A DNA stretch of 64,000 bases from assembly GCF_001591645.1 (NCBI RefSeq), contig NZ_BCVH01000016.1:1-64000 (forward strand). Reading direction: 5' to 3'. Position 1 is the stretch's first letter. Each line of letters begins with the position of its first letter. The translations under genes were made by a program, and so were the position numbers. A model generated the notes under the pieces. That model saw nothing but the letters and a program-made list of their open reading frames with translations, ran no database searches and had not been told where the DNA came from. This DNA comes from Robertmurraya korlensis NBRC 107688 (GTDB lineage: Bacteria > Bacillota > Bacilli > Bacillales > Cytobacillaceae). Below are positions 47,047 through 56,854 of this stretch, piece by piece.

Positions 47047-47215
47047 CCCATCATCCCCTGCTTCATTCGCTAATATGTAAAAAATTATGTATGAATTCAA
47101 TTACGTTTCATGTGAAAGCAATCAAAGTGTAAAAGCCACACAACACATGTCGCGTGGCCTTAGACTGATTACTCATAGTGCCGAATGATTTGTCTTAGTC
47201 TACTAAGTTAATAGA

Positions 47216-47512
47216 TTAGTTTAGACCAAAGTTCTGAGATAATTGCTCATCATGTTGTGCCACAGCATCAGCCGTTTTGTTCAATTGAGTATTGATTTCT
47301 TGCATTAATTGAGCAAAGTTTTGTACTTTAGGGCTTAATTGATTAAACTGATCATCAAATCTTTGGAATGCTTTACCTTCCCATTCGCCACGAAGTTCGT
47401 TTTGTAGGTTTGTAAGCTCTCTTAAAATCTGTTCGATCTGTTGTGCACTACGGCCATAGCGAGTTGCCTTTGATTTAAGCTCTTCAGGGCTCATACGGAT
47501 TTGTCCAGCCAT
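47216..47512 (-). CDS. esxA: WXG100 protein EsxA (YukE)
   Basis: A 98-residue secreted helical hairpin with WEG (near 42, LRGEWEGKAFQRF) as the WXG turn, and long N- and C-terminal helices. It is the hallmark substrate and component of type VII secretion and forms a homodimer. The start at 47512 (MAGQIRMSPEEL) has GAGG and GGAG upstream; six extra residues to 47530 are rejected. The gap of 169 bases before esaA may allow higher expression of esxA than of the membrane genes. Confidence 0.95.
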   Translation of the reverse strand: MAGQIRMSPEELKSKATRYGRSAQQIEQILRELTNLQNELRGEWEGKAFQRFDDQFNQLSPKVQNFAQLMQEINTQLNKTADAVAQHDEQLSQNFGLN

Positions 47513-47540
47513 TGTTCTCCATCTCCTCAATGTAAATTTC

Positions 47541-47581
47541 GCCTATAAATAGGCAATTATTTATCATAAATATAATGATAA
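47541..47581 (-). promoter_or_regulatory. Two inverted repeats in the esxA leader
   Basis: GCCTATAAATAGGC (47541-47554) is a perfect palindrome, and TTATCAT...ATGATAA (47561-47581) a second with a seven-base centre. Both lie 29-70 bases before the esxA start. They may be operators or mRNA hairpins; I cannot name a regulator. The remaining gap to 48023 is AT-rich with no gene seen. Confidence 0.35.
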
Positions 47582-48023
47582 AACTAACTAATAATGCTTT
47601 ACTTACTTCGTTACTCATACATACCTTATGTATCTTGTTATCTTATAAACTTTCTTTGGAAGTAATTCCCTTATACTTATATAACACAGCTCCTACTAAT
47701 CAATCAATTTGCCCATAAATCGGCACCGAAATCCATCTAGTACTTTTTTCCATATACCTTTTGAAACTAGGATTTTTTTGCATAATCAAGTTACAAATCA
47801 CAACTTTTTTACCACACCTATAGTGTTAATTACTTTAGAAACAAATTGAAAAAACAGGAAAAACTAGGTATTTATAACTGTTTTTAACTATTATTGTAAA
47901 AATACACAACTTAATTACACTACGACAGAAATATTTCTTATTTTATTTATTTCTAGGGTACTTTTTACTCACACAGACAAACCAAATCCTAACCATTTCA
48001 ACGGATCATAAACCCTCTGCAAA

Positions 48024-48055
48024 CAAAAAAAGCCTTAACCCATTTGAGTTAAGAC
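48024..48055 (-). terminator. Terminator of the second chemoreceptor gene
   Basis: Minus-strand GTCTTAAC pairs with GTTAAGGC around eight bases and is followed by TTTTTTTG. It lies 23 bases after the stop at 48078. Confidence 0.8.
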
Positions 48056-48077
48056 TTTCTAATTCTAAAAAATGTTC

Positions 48078-49820
48078 TTATATTTTAAACCGCTCACTTT
48101 CCTCTTTAAGCTCTACAGAAGCGGAGTTAAGTTCCCTAACCCATTGATTCATCTCTTCCGTCGACCCAGTCATCTGTTGAGAGGATGCCGATACTTCTTC
48201 AATACCAGCTGCATTTTCTTCTGCAATGGCGGCAATTTCCTCAATCGACTTATTCATACTGTCCTGTTTCGTAACAACCAAATTCAGTTGCTGACTTAAG
48301 TCGATAATTTTCTTGTTCATTCCTTCAATAAGCTGTGAAATCTCTTTAAATGTAAGACCCGTATCTTTTACATTCTCTTGGCCAGCCGTTACCACTTGTA
48401 TTCCTTCCTCAAGGGTATCCACTACTTTCCTAGAGTTATTGTCTACTTTTCCTACAATCTCTTGAATTTCGTCCACTGACTTTGATACTTCCTCCGCTAG
48501 CTTTCTGACTTCTGAAGCGACAACGGCAAACCCTTTTCCTTGCTCCCCAGCTCTTGCTGCTTCAATCGCTGCGTTTAGAGCTAGTAGATTGGTTTGGTCA
48601 GCGATCGAACGAATCAGTGTCACTAACGAGGATACTTGTCTCGTTTGTTCTGCCAGGTCCTTTACTTCCGTTACGGAACGAGTAACCACCATATGGATAT
48701 CATTCATTCCAGTAACAGACTGCTGCATTAATTGGTAACCGGACTCTGTATGTTGAGTCACTTCCTCATTTAATCGAGATAGTTCTTTTCCTTTTGAATC
48801 TGCCTCTTCAATTAATCCTGAAAATTGCCTCATATTCTCTGCAAGTTCTGTAGATAAAGTTGCTTGGGTCTCTGCTCCCGTTGCCATTTCCTCCATCGTT
48901 AAGGCAATTTGGCTAGAACCTTCTAGTAATTCAGTAGAAGCAACGTTTAACTCTTCGCTTTTCTTATTGATGGTCAGTGAGGTTCCTTGCATGTCTTGAG
49001 CCATCTTCTCCAGAATCTTACTCATTTCTGTCATTGATTGATGTAATCTACTAATTTCATCCTTTGATTTAAAAGTAAGCGTATTTAGCGTTTCTTTAGC
49101 AAGATTAAGATTCCCTTGCGCAATATCTTTGGATACAGCTGTAAGAATGGATAAAGGACGAAGCTTTTTTCCCAAATAGAAATAAACCACTCCTAGAATG
49201 CTCAGTAGGATCACAAGAGATACCCCTAGTTGAATAGGAATAGACTCTTTAATTACCGAATCAGTAATGGCATGAACTTGGGTAGCTTCCATATCAACAC
49301 CCACTATCCCTAGAACCTCCCCCTCCTTATTTTTGATAGGAGCAAAAGCAGACATATATTCCCCAAACTCAGGGTCTTTTACTATATCTGTGCTACTAAC
49401 ACCACCGGCCACAACCTCTTTTACATCATCATATTTCGTTGCTGTTGTTGGTTCACCAATTGGAACGGCTTCACCCTTTGGTAAACCATCAATCATAATT
49501 TTTAGAGACTGATCTTCTTCTACTTCCAAGGTGTAAACGTACATGGCCCCCATCTTTACTCTGTAATCATTGAGCTCTTCTTGAAGATTACGATACGTTT
49601 CATTTTCTACTGGGTCTGCTAGAAAATTTGCATAATCATCCGCGTCAATTGCCTTCGCTACCCTTTCAGCATGGATAATCCCATTCGTTTTGAGGGTTTT
49701 ATCAATGGACTGCTGAGAACTAAAGTAAATCATGGCAGCGTTTATAATAAAAATGCCTATGATCATAGTAAAAAGCATGAACATAAATGTATTTTTTAGA
49801 GACTTGTCCTTCCTCTTCAT
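48078..49820 (-). CDS. Methyl-accepting chemotaxis protein (Cache-type sensor)
   Basis: The 580-residue chemoreceptor has membrane helix 1 (about 11-33), an extracellular Cache-like sensor (about 34-195, with [16 protein letters not shown] and [20 protein letters not shown]), membrane helix 2 (about 197-218), a HAMP domain and the cytoplasmic signalling hairpin ([20 protein letters not shown]). Its sensor closely resembles that of the histidine kinase at 61089-62399 (GALHVYTLAVDNS, FSTDIITDPIYGDYLTVGVP), so both may sense a similar small ligand. GGGGG lies seven bases before the ATG. Confidence 0.9.
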   Translation of the reverse strand: MKRKDKSLKNTFMFMLFTMIIGIFIINAAMIYFSSQQSIDKTLKTNGIIHAERVAKAIDADDYANFLADPVENETYRNLQEELNDYRVKMGAMYVYTLEVEEDQSLKIMIDGLPKGEAVPIGEPTTATKYDDVKEVVAGGVSSTDIVKDPEFGEYMSAFAPIKNKEGEVLGIVGVDMEATQVHAITDSVIKESIPIQLGVSLVILLSILGVVYFYLGKKLRPLSILTAVSKDIAQGNLNLAKETLNTLTFKSKDEISRLHQSMTEMSKILEKMAQDMQGTSLTINKKSEELNVASTELLEGSSQIALTMEEMATGAETQATLSTELAENMRQFSGLIEEADSKGKELSRLNEEVTQHTESGYQLMQQSVTGMNDIHMVVTRSVTEVKDLAEQTRQVSSLVTLIRSIADQTNLLALNAAIEAARAGEQGKGFAVVASEVRKLAEEVSKSVDEIQEIVGKVDNNSRKVVDTLEEGIQVVTAGQENVKDTGLTFKEISQLIEGMNKKIIDLSQQLNLVVTKQDSMNKSIEEIAAIAEENAAGIEEVSASSQQMTGSTEEMNQWVRELNSASVELKEESERFKI

Positions 49821-49941
49821 AAAAATCCCCCTAATAAAGTCCTAGTAATATATTCATTATATCGTAATTTAATTGAAAAAATAGAGAGTTAACCAACATA
49901 TACATAGTGCTATTTACTCATTAATGAGAAACATTTTCATT

Positions 49942-49979
49942 TGTGATGCACATCACATTGGTTTCAAGACAGATATGAT
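49942..49979 (+). promoter_or_regulatory. Fnr/CRP-type box and -10 of the hemerythrin operon
   Basis: TGTGA-TGCACA-TCACA (49942-49957) is a perfect match to the Fnr/CRP consensus TGTGA-N6-TCACA. TATGAT (49974-49979) is placed as a -10, putting the box about 37-41 bases upstream of the likely start of transcription, the position for activation. In Bacillus the consensus is used by the anaerobic regulator Fnr. Confidence 0.7.
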
Positions 49980-50019
49980 ACATTAACCACATAAAGCACT
50001 AAGTTATGGGGTGATGGAA

Positions 50020-50247
50020 ATGTCAAAGACCATTAATTTAAATCAATCCCTTTATGAAATATGTACTCAATTTCCAGAAGTGATATCAATCATGGAGAGT
50101 CTAGGTTTTGAAAACATCTCAAAACCCACCATGCTTCAAACCGTTGGCCGTGTAATGACGATACCTAAAGGCTGCCGAGTGAAAGATATTCCATTAGAAA
50201 CTGTCATCCATACATTTGAAAATCATGAGTTTGAATTAATCAAGTAA
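50020..50247 (+). CDS. DUF1858 domain protein
   Basis: A 75-residue protein that is nearly all DUF1858 (NLNQSLYEICTQFPEVISIM, ESLGFENISKP, MTIPKGCRVKDIPLETV). This module is found at the start of ScdA/YtfE-like and DUF438 proteins. ATG at 50020 is six bases after GGGGTG; codons at 50011 and 50014 overlap that site. It begins an operon with the DUF438-hemerythrin gene 14 bases downstream. The promoter has an Fnr-type box, suggesting a role under oxygen limitation or nitric oxide stress. Confidence 0.8.
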   Translation: MSKTINLNQSLYEICTQFPEVISIMESLGFENISKPTMLQTVGRVMTIPKGCRVKDIPLETVIHTFENHEFELIK

Positions 50248-50261
50248 CGGAGGGGTTACCA

Positions 50262-51494
50262 ATGAGTGAGATCATAAATAATCGTGAACAAGTACAGTTA
50301 AATAAAACAGAACGCCAAGAAATTTTAAAAGCAATCATAAAAGATTTGCACATGGGACGAAGTGTGGAGGAAGTTAGGGATGAATTCGAAAAAGCGGTAG
50401 GTACCATCTCCATCGAAGAAATCTCCCAGCTTGAACAGGCTCTTATGGAAGAAGAGGGCATACCAGTCGAAGAAGTTCAACGCCTATGTTCTGTTCATAC
50501 GGCGATTTTTAAAGGGTCCATTGAAGAAATCCATCGCAGCCAAAAACCAGAAGATCAGCCTGGACACCCCGTTCATACATTTAAGCTAGAAAATAAAGAA
50601 ATTGATATGCTTGTGAACTTCAAAATCCAATTACACTTTGACCGTTTTAAAGCAGAGGATAGCAGTGATAACGTGTTTAAATTAATGGAGGACTTAAATC
50701 TGTTACTCGATATCGATAAACACTATAGTCGTAAGGAGAATTTGTTATTTCCTTTCTTAGAGAAATACGGAATTTTCGGTCCTACAAAAGTGATGTGGGG
50801 CGTGGATGACGGAATTCGAGAAGCGATAAAAACAGCGAAACAGGTCTTATCAAACTATTCTAATCATGATCATCAATCAGCTGTTAATTCCCTTGAATTC
50901 GTTATCCGTGAAGTATCTGAGATGATATTTAAAGAAGAGAATATATTATTCCCAATGGCACTTCAGCATTTAACAGAGGATGAATGGATTAAGATTGCTC
51001 ATGAGAGTGATGAAATAGGCTATTGTTTAACAAGTCCCGCTGTCGAGTGGAAACCGGAAAGAAAAGCACTTGCTAGCACAGCCATGTCAGAAGGCTTCAT
51101 CCGTATGGAAACAGGCTTTTTATCTATTGAGCAACTAGAACTTATGTTAAACCACTTACCTGTTGATATCACCTTTATCGACCAGGACGATGTGGTAAGA
51201 TACTTCTCCCACGGGAAAGAACGTATATTCATAAGAACAAAAGCGGTCATCGGCAGAACCGTTCAAAATTGTCATCCTCCGAAAAGCGTTCATATGGTTG
51301 AAGAAATTTTACAGGACTTTAAATCCGGGAAAAAGGATAGCGAAGACTTCTGGATTAAATTCAAGGATAAATACGTTTATATCCGTTACTTTGCAGTAAG
51401 AGATGAGAAGGGAACTTATATGGGGACTCTTGAATTCACCCAAAATATTGCCCCTATTAAAGAAATCGATGGGGAGAAACGGATATTAGGCTGA
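50262..51494 (+). CDS. DUF438-hemerythrin-PAS protein
   Basis: The 410-residue cytoplasmic protein has DUF438 (about 15-85), a hemerythrin-like HHE domain (about 95-240) and a PAS-like domain (about 285-395). The HHE domain shows metal-ligand type motifs HFDRFK, DIDKHYSRKENLLFPFLEKY and FKEENILFPMAL, and the PAS-like domain shows ITFIDQDDVVRYFSHGKERI. Such proteins bind a diiron centre and are linked to oxygen or NO handling or iron-sulfur repair; the exact activity is not known. It is in one operon with the DUF1858 gene; together they form the split equivalent of longer DUF1858-DUF438 fusions. Confidence 0.85.
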   Translation: MSEIINNREQVQLNKTERQEILKAIIKDLHMGRSVEEVRDEFEKAVGTISIEEISQLEQALMEEEGIPVEEVQRLCSVHTAIFKGSIEEIHRSQKPEDQPGHPVHTFKLENKEIDMLVNFKIQLHFDRFKAEDSSDNVFKLMEDLNLLLDIDKHYSRKENLLFPFLEKYGIFGPTKVMWGVDDGIREAIKTAKQVLSNYSNHDHQSAVNSLEFVIREVSEMIFKEENILFPMALQHLTEDEWIKIAHESDEIGYCLTSPAVEWKPERKALASTAMSEGFIRMETGFLSIEQLELMLNHLPVDITFIDQDDVVRYFSHGKERIFIRTKAVIGRTVQNCHPPKSVHMVEEILQDFKSGKKDSEDFWIKFKDKYVYIRYFAVRDEKGTYMGTLEFTQNIAPIKEIDGEKRILG

Positions 51495-51568
51495 TAAAAG
51501 GAGATAGAGCTATGGAGATATGCATATATTTATGGTATAGCTATTAGTATATCTTCTATTAAAGTCAG

Positions 51569-51967
51569 GTGATTAGCATCAAAAATATAAAAAGCATTCT
51601 CTTTTTCCTTCTTGGAATGATTTCCTTGGGTATTGGGATATCAGGAATCATTCTCCCTGTTCTGCCAGGCCTTCCATTTCTCTTATTTGCCTCTTATTGC
51701 TTTGCTAAAAGCTCTAAAAGGATAGAAAACTGGTTTAAGAATACAGCACTTTATGAAAAATATGTGGTACGGTTCCTACAAAAGAAAGGACTCACACGTA
51801 AAGAGAAAATTCGAATCAACTTGATTGCCGATTCCTTCATTTTATTTTCAGTACTTTATGTGGACCTCCTTTTCGTACAAATCATATTAATAGGAACAGC
51901 CCTCTACAAGCATTACTATTTTATTAAGAAAATCAAAACGATCGACAACCATGAAACCACTTCCTAG
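51569..51967 (+). CDS. DUF454 (YbaN family) inner-membrane protein
   Basis: The 132-residue protein has an N-terminal hydrophobic hairpin with the YbaN signature GISGIILPVLPGLPFLLFAS, then CFAKSSKRIENWF and a third hydrophobic segment (about 88-112). Function is unknown. The start is unclear: GTG at 51569 has no good ribosome binding site, while AGGTG there would itself be a site for a non-standard ATC at 51578. It lies 75 bases after the hemerythrin gene and ends in a terminator, so it may be the last gene of that operon. Confidence 0.75.
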   Translation: MISIKNIKSILFFLLGMISLGIGISGIILPVLPGLPFLLFASYCFAKSSKRIENWFKNTALYEKYVVRFLQKKGLTRKEKIRINLIADSFILFSVLYVDLLFVQIILIGTALYKHYYFIKKIKTIDNHETTS

Positions 51968-51980
51968 GAAGTGGTTTTTC
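51955..51980 (+). terminator. Terminator containing the DUF454 stop codon
   Basis: AACCACTTCCTAGGAAGTGGTT is a perfect 22-base palindrome followed by TTTCT. The TAG stop of the preceding gene (51965-51967) is at its centre. Confidence 0.8.
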
Positions 51981-52100
51981 TATGATATAACTGGCCTTCC
52001 ACATCACAATTTATGTTAAAATAAGTGAATGTCCAAAAGAGGAAGATACTTATATATCACGTTGAAATGCAATTAGCGTAGCTTAGGAGTGGAATAAGTA

Positions 52101-53282
52101 ATGAACAAAAAAGACGTAGCAAACATACGAAAACAGTTCAAAATAAATAATGATTTACTCAAAATCAGCGATATTTTCAATGTCTATATTATGAAGGATT
52201 CAAGTGATATCTATCATCACCAAAGCCAACCCTTTGCCATGCTTGACCAGGATCAACAAGAATTATTTATGGGTAATTTTAAAAAGCTGCTTGCTGGTCA
52301 AATGGATGAGAAGCTTTTCGAACTAAGATTTCAACGCAATGCTGAAAATAGCAGTCAACTCATTTTACATCAAGGGTTGCTAAGCAGTGATGTGGAAGAC
52401 TGGAAAGAGCAAATGCTTAAAATGGTAGGCAAAATGCTCTTGAACAGACAATACGAAATGGATATCGTCGTTACATTTATTCGTGCAGAATATTTAAAGC
52501 CGACCAAACGTCGGAATGACGAGGCCGAGGAAAGCGAACGGGATAGGGTTTACTCTCACCCTTTTATTTTATGTAGTATCAACAATACACAAGAGCCAAA
52601 GAAAGAGCTGCTTTTTGACTATGTGGAGAGAGAGTTCAAATATCACTTTGTGGTTGATCCGATCATTAACCTCAATACTCCTATTGCTGGCTTTCTATTC
52701 CCTGCCTTCACCGATAACTCAGCCGATGTGAACCATATTCTTTATTCGGCAGGAAAGGTTCATGAGCCTGACTATTCATTCATTGAGGACGTACTAAATG
52801 GCGAAGAAATCATGACCGCACAAGACGATAAAATCGTTTTTGAAGAAATCATTAAAGATGTTACAGGAGATCAATTAAATACCTCTACTCTCGCTAATGT
52901 ATATGAAGAAATTAATCGCATGATCGTCGAAAACGAAGAGGAAGAACAACCTAAATTAGATACAAAAGACGTAGAACGCGTGTTAACGATGAGCGGCATT
53001 GAAGACGTAAGCACGGAAAAGGTAGAAGCAGCGTTCCAAAAAATCATAGATGATGATAAATACGAGATAAAAGCAAGTAACATCTTGCCGAAGTTTAGTT
53101 CAAAGTCCATTAAAATCAGCACGAAAATAGCCAATATTTCCATCAGCCCACAAGATTTAAGATACGTCAAACAAGTTCATCTGGCCGGCAAACGGTATCT
53201 CATGATTGAAGTGGAAGAAGATACGGTGATTGAAGGATTTACGATGATTCCAGAAGCTTTTGGTGGGAGTCAGGAGGAATAA
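52101..53282 (+). CDS. DUF4317 family protein
   Basis: The 393-residue soluble protein begins MNKKDVANIRKQFKINNDLL, the typical DUF4317 opening, with a central acidic segment (NEEEEQPKLD near 275) and no signal or membrane helix. The family is common in Firmicutes and has no assigned function. AGGAG lies ten bases before the ATG. It is monocistronic, between two terminators. Confidence 0.8.
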   Translation: MNKKDVANIRKQFKINNDLLKISDIFNVYIMKDSSDIYHHQSQPFAMLDQDQQELFMGNFKKLLAGQMDEKLFELRFQRNAENSSQLILHQGLLSSDVEDWKEQMLKMVGKMLLNRQYEMDIVVTFIRAEYLKPTKRRNDEAEESERDRVYSHPFILCSINNTQEPKKELLFDYVEREFKYHFVVDPIINLNTPIAGFLFPAFTDNSADVNHILYSAGKVHEPDYSFIEDVLNGEEIMTAQDDKIVFEEIIKDVTGDQLNTSTLANVYEEINRMIVENEEEEQPKLDTKDVERVLTMSGIEDVSTEKVEAAFQKIIDDDKYEIKASNILPKFSSKSIKISTKIANISISPQDLRYVKQVHLAGKRYLMIEVEEDTVIEGFTMIPEAFGGSQEE

Positions 53283-53290
53283 TAATATAA

Positions 53291-53338
53291 AAAAGAAGCT
53301 TCCAATAAGTAAATTGAACTTATGGAAAGCTTCTTTTT
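53291..53338. terminator. Shared bidirectional terminator
   Basis: AAGAAGCTTcC-ATAAGT pairs with ACTTAT-GGAAAGCTTCTT, with A-run and T-run on either side. It ends the DUF4317 gene (rightward) and the ABC operon (leftward). Confidence 0.8.
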
Positions 53339-53361
53339 ATTTATAAGGTACTCTAGTCGCT

Positions 53362-54183
53362 TCATGTCACCCTATTCTCCAAAGTCCTAATCGTACGAAA
53401 GCGCGGATGTTCAGAAAGGACAGACTCTCTTAATCGTTTGACTACAGGGTGTTTAGAGGAAAAGAATTCATCATTTGAGTCGTAAAGCTCAATCAATTCT
53501 CCTCTTTCAAGAACGCCAATTTGATCCGAAATGGAAAAAGCCGCTTTAATATCATGTGTGATAAAAAGATAAGATAAACCGTAGTCATCCTTTAATTCGC
53601 TTAATAATTGTAAAATCAAGCTTTGTGTCACCATGTCTAAACTACTTACTGATTCATCAAGAACAATTAATCTCGGTTTCAGAGCTATGGCTCTAGCAAT
53701 ATTAATTCGTTGCAATTGTCCACCACTAAATTGATGAGGGTATTTTTTTAAATCCGATTCATGTAAGCCCACACGTTCTAGTAGCTCAATCACCCTTCTT
53801 CTCTGTTCTTTTACCGTCAGTTTCTCATAGTTCTTTAAAGGCTCACTTATAATTGATTCAGCTGTCATTCGAGGATTAACCGATGAATAGGAATCCTGAA
53901 ATACCACTTGGAGATCACGACGGATCTTTTGTCGTGTAAGCTTATCCGCTTTGTAAATATCATGTCCTTGAAACAAAACCTGACCTTGCTGTGGACGTTG
54001 AATTCCAAGAATGACTTTCCCAAGAGTACTCTTACCGGCTCCGCTTGTACCAATTAAGCCCAAACAGGTTCCTTCTTGGATATCAAAGGAAATATCCTTA
54101 AGAACTTTTGTTTGATCCTTGCCATTAAAAAGCTTCTTCGACTGAAAGCTTAAGTTTACTTGCTTTACCTGTAATAAGCTCAA
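53362..54183 (-). CDS. Nickel/peptide-type ABC transporter ATP-binding protein (NikE/OppF-like)
   Basis: The 273-residue ATPase has Walker A GTSGAGKST, Q-loop VVFQDSYSSVNPRM, signature FSGGQLQR, Walker B LIVLDESVSSLD and H-loop FITHD. It is the second ATPase of the five-gene importer, and the last gene. The start is TTG at 54183, seven bases after a GGGGGG run. The C-terminal 50 residues are the short oligopeptide-family extension. Confidence 0.88.
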   Translation of the reverse strand: MSLLQVKQVNLSFQSKKLFNGKDQTKVLKDISFDIQEGTCLGLIGTSGAGKSTLGKVILGIQRPQQGQVLFQGHDIYKADKLTRQKIRRDLQVVFQDSYSSVNPRMTAESIISEPLKNYEKLTVKEQRRRVIELLERVGLHESDLKKYPHQFSGGQLQRINIARAIALKPRLIVLDESVSSLDMVTQSLILQLLSELKDDYGLSYLFITHDIKAAFSISDQIGVLERGELIELYDSNDEFFSSKHPVVKRLRESVLSEHPRFRTIRTLENRVT

Positions 54184-54214
54184 TGGTGTCCCCCCTCGGA
54201 AAATATAATCATCT

Positions 54215-55045
54215 TTACAGCATATAGGTATAAGGTTGTTTCTCAGAATATAAGGTTGGCCTTGTCCTTAATAGCTTCTTCGTGTATTCATGTTGTGGAT
54301 GATCAAATACTTCTAGTACATTTGCGGATTCTACTATTTTCCCATGTTGCATCACGATCACATGGTCCGCCATTTCCGAAATGACTCCAAGATCATGAGA
54401 GATGAGTAAGATGGATGTTCCATATTCCGAGCGAATTTTATCTAGTAGACGAAGAACTAGCACCTGGCTGTGAAGATCCAGTGCAGTTGTTGGCTCATCT
54501 GCAATAATAACCGACGGCTGTAAGCATGCAGCCATGGCAATCATTACTCTTTGAAGCATACCTCCACTTAATTGAAACGGATAGTATTTTAATAATTTAT
54601 CTGGCTCCGGTAAATTTACACTTTCCATTACATCCATCGCAAGCTCCCTTGCTTGCTTCTTATTCAACGATGTATGGGAGCGAATCGTTTCTAGAAACTG
54701 TTGACCAATCGTAAAAACGGGTGTAAAAGCATTCATCGGATTTTGCATGATAAACGCGATATCTTTCCCTCTAATTTTCCTCATGTCCCTGTTACTTAAG
54801 CCATTTAATTCCCTGCCGTTTAGGGTAATGCTTCCTATAATATCTACATTTTTTCTATCGTGTAGCTGCAAGATAGACATACTCGTAACCGTTTTCCCAC
54901 TACCGCTTTCCCCAACAAGGCCAAGGATTTCACCTTTTCTTAATCCAAAATTAATATCTTGAACAAGTGTGGTAGAACCTTCCTTTGTTCTTACATCCAC
55001 TTGTAAATTTCGCACATTTAAAATGTTTCGATCGTTTGTATCCAT
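54215..55045 (-). CDS. Nickel/peptide-type ABC transporter ATP-binding protein (NikD/OppD-like)
   Basis: The 276-residue ATPase has Walker A GESGSGKTV, signature LSGGMLQR, Walker B VIIADEPTTALD and H-loop LISHDLGV. It pairs with the next ATPase to energise the two permeases. AAGGA lies eight bases before ATG 55045, and the gene starts 18 bases after nikC ends. Confidence 0.88.
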   Translation of the reverse strand: MDTNDRNILNVRNLQVDVRTKEGSTTLVQDINFGLRKGEILGLVGESGSGKTVTSMSILQLHDRKNVDIIGSITLNGRELNGLSNRDMRKIRGKDIAFIMQNPMNAFTPVFTIGQQFLETIRSHTSLNKKQARELAMDVMESVNLPEPDKLLKYYPFQLSGGMLQRVMIAMAACLQPSVIIADEPTTALDLHSQVLVLRLLDKIRSEYGTSILLISHDLGVISEMADHVIVMQHGKIVESANVLEVFDHPQHEYTKKLLRTRPTLYSEKQPYTYML

Positions 55046-55063
55046 TTCAACAGTCCTTTTTTA

Positions 55064-55894
55064 TTAGCGACGTTTCACTCCGAAACGTTCTGATAGTGAT
55101 TCACCTAATAAGTTGAAGGTAACAACGACTAGCATAATCATTAAACCTGGGTATATCATCAGAGCTGGATTGGTTCTGATATACGACTTCCCTTCATGGA
55201 TCATCGCTCCCCACTCTGGGGTAGGAGGTTGAACACCTAACCCTAAAAACGACATCGATGATAAATTCATGATCGCCCACCCCATTTCTAAGGTTCCCAT
55301 TACTGCTAATGAGGGGATCACATTGGGAATAATATGATTTTTCATAATGGTCCATGTGGAAGAACCACTGATTCTAGCTGCCGTAATATAGTTCTGCTCT
55401 TTCAAGCTTAAAACCATTCCACGAATAACCCTTGCGTAATAAACCCATTGTACGAGAATTAGTCCTAAAACGACTTGTTTTAGACCCGCTCCCCAAATGC
55501 CTACAAAACCAATAACAAACAAAAGACTTGGTATCGCCATTAGGCCATCACCTAGTCTCATTAACAATTGATCCACCCAGCCACCTTTATATCCAGCAAT
55601 GATCCCAATAATAAGACCGATGCTTAAAGCCGAAATAAAAATAAGCATAGCATATCCGAGAGATATACGGGCGCCATACAGGATACGTGACAACGTACAT
55701 CGGCCTAAATGGTCGGTTCCTAATGGATATTCCAATGAAGGTTTCTGTAGCTTATCAGCTAAATTAACAGCGATCGGGTCATTAGGCGCAAGCCAAGGGG
55801 CAAAAATAGTGATAACAAACAACACACACAGTATAAACGAACAAAATACAATTACTTTACGACTTTTCAATTGTTTATAAAACTTTGCAATCAT
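55064..55894 (-). CDS. ABC transporter permease (NikC/OppC-like)
   Basis: The 276-residue membrane protein has about six helices, an OppC-type N-terminal stretch (APWLAPNDPIAVNLADKLQK) and the EAA loop region SGSSTWTIMKNHIIPNVIPS. It forms the channel with the NikB-like protein; their genes overlap by four bases (ATGA). Confidence 0.9.
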   Translation of the reverse strand: MIAKFYKQLKSRKVIVFCSFILCVLFVITIFAPWLAPNDPIAVNLADKLQKPSLEYPLGTDHLGRCTLSRILYGARISLGYAMLIFISALSIGLIIGIIAGYKGGWVDQLLMRLGDGLMAIPSLLFVIGFVGIWGAGLKQVVLGLILVQWVYYARVIRGMVLSLKEQNYITAARISGSSTWTIMKNHIIPNVIPSLAVMGTLEMGWAIMNLSSMSFLGLGVQPPTPEWGAMIHEGKSYIRTNPALMIYPGLMIMLVVVTFNLLGESLSERFGVKRR

Positions 55895-56835
55895 TGAAAT
55901 TGCCTTCCTTTTCTAGAGATACGTGGGTCAATAAACATTTGGATAAGGTCGACAATCAAGTTGCTAATAAGGAATAATCCCGCTGCTAATAGTACATAGG
56001 CTTGAATGACAGGAACATCACGGTTGAAAATGGCTTCAAGAAAATAACGTCCAAATCCTGGCCATGAAAAGACCGCCTCCACGATGATCGCTCCAGTCAA
56101 TAAATTCCCTAAGTTCATTCCAAGTCCCGTAATCATCGGAGAAATCGCAATCCTTAATACATGCTTGCCCATGATGGCCATCTCATGAATCCCTCTCGTC
56201 CTTGCAAAAAGAACATAAGACTCTTGTAAATTCTCTAAGATGCTAGCACGTAACAGGCGAGTATATAGAGCGATTAAAGGGAATGCCAAAGTGAGGGAAG
56301 GAAGAATTAAATGCTTCCACGTTCCCGTACCTTCTACGGGGAAAAGGTCCAATTTTACAGAAAAGAAAAAAATAAATAAATATCCAAGCCAAAAAGATGG
56401 AATGGATGCTCCAATAAAAGAGAGGAATCGACTAAAATGGTCCATTCCACTGTTCTTCTTTATACCAGCTAAAAACCCTATCGGCACACTTACGAATATA
56501 GCTATCAACAAACTACCTATTGTTAGTTGAATGGTTGCTGGGATTCGCGCGGAAATCTCTTCCCATACAGGTTTATTCGTAACATAAGATATGCCAAAAT
56601 CAAATTGGCATATCTTAATAAGGGTATTCACATATTGAATTAGAAGAGGTTGATCTAAGCCGAACTCATGTCTTTTTTGTTCCAGCGCCTCATCCGTTGC
56701 TTGGATATGTGCTGCAGCAAAGTAGGCCTCTGCAGGATCCACCGGTGACAGGTTTATCATCCCAAACGTTATTAGTGTGGCTATTAGAAAGATGGGAACG
56801 ATGGTGATGATTCGTTTAAAGACATAAGTAGCCAT
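55891..56835 (-). CDS. ABC transporter permease (NikB/OppB-like)
   Basis: The 314-residue membrane protein has about six helices, the family opening FGMINLSPVDPAEAYF and the EAA loop ARTRGIHEMAIMGKHVLRIA. It has GGAGGAGG seven bases upstream and lies 19 bases after the binding-protein gene. Confidence 0.9.
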   Translation of the reverse strand: MATYVFKRIITIVPIFLIATLITFGMINLSPVDPAEAYFAAAHIQATDEALEQKRHEFGLDQPLLIQYVNTLIKICQFDFGISYVTNKPVWEEISARIPATIQLTIGSLLIAIFVSVPIGFLAGIKKNSGMDHFSRFLSFIGASIPSFWLGYLFIFFFSVKLDLFPVEGTGTWKHLILPSLTLAFPLIALYTRLLRASILENLQESYVLFARTRGIHEMAIMGKHVLRIAISPMITGLGMNLGNLLTGAIIVEAVFSWPGFGRYFLEAIFNRDVPVIQAYVLLAAGLFLISNLIVDLIQMFIDPRISRKGRQFQ

Positions 56836-56854
56836 AACTACCTCCTCCTGATGC

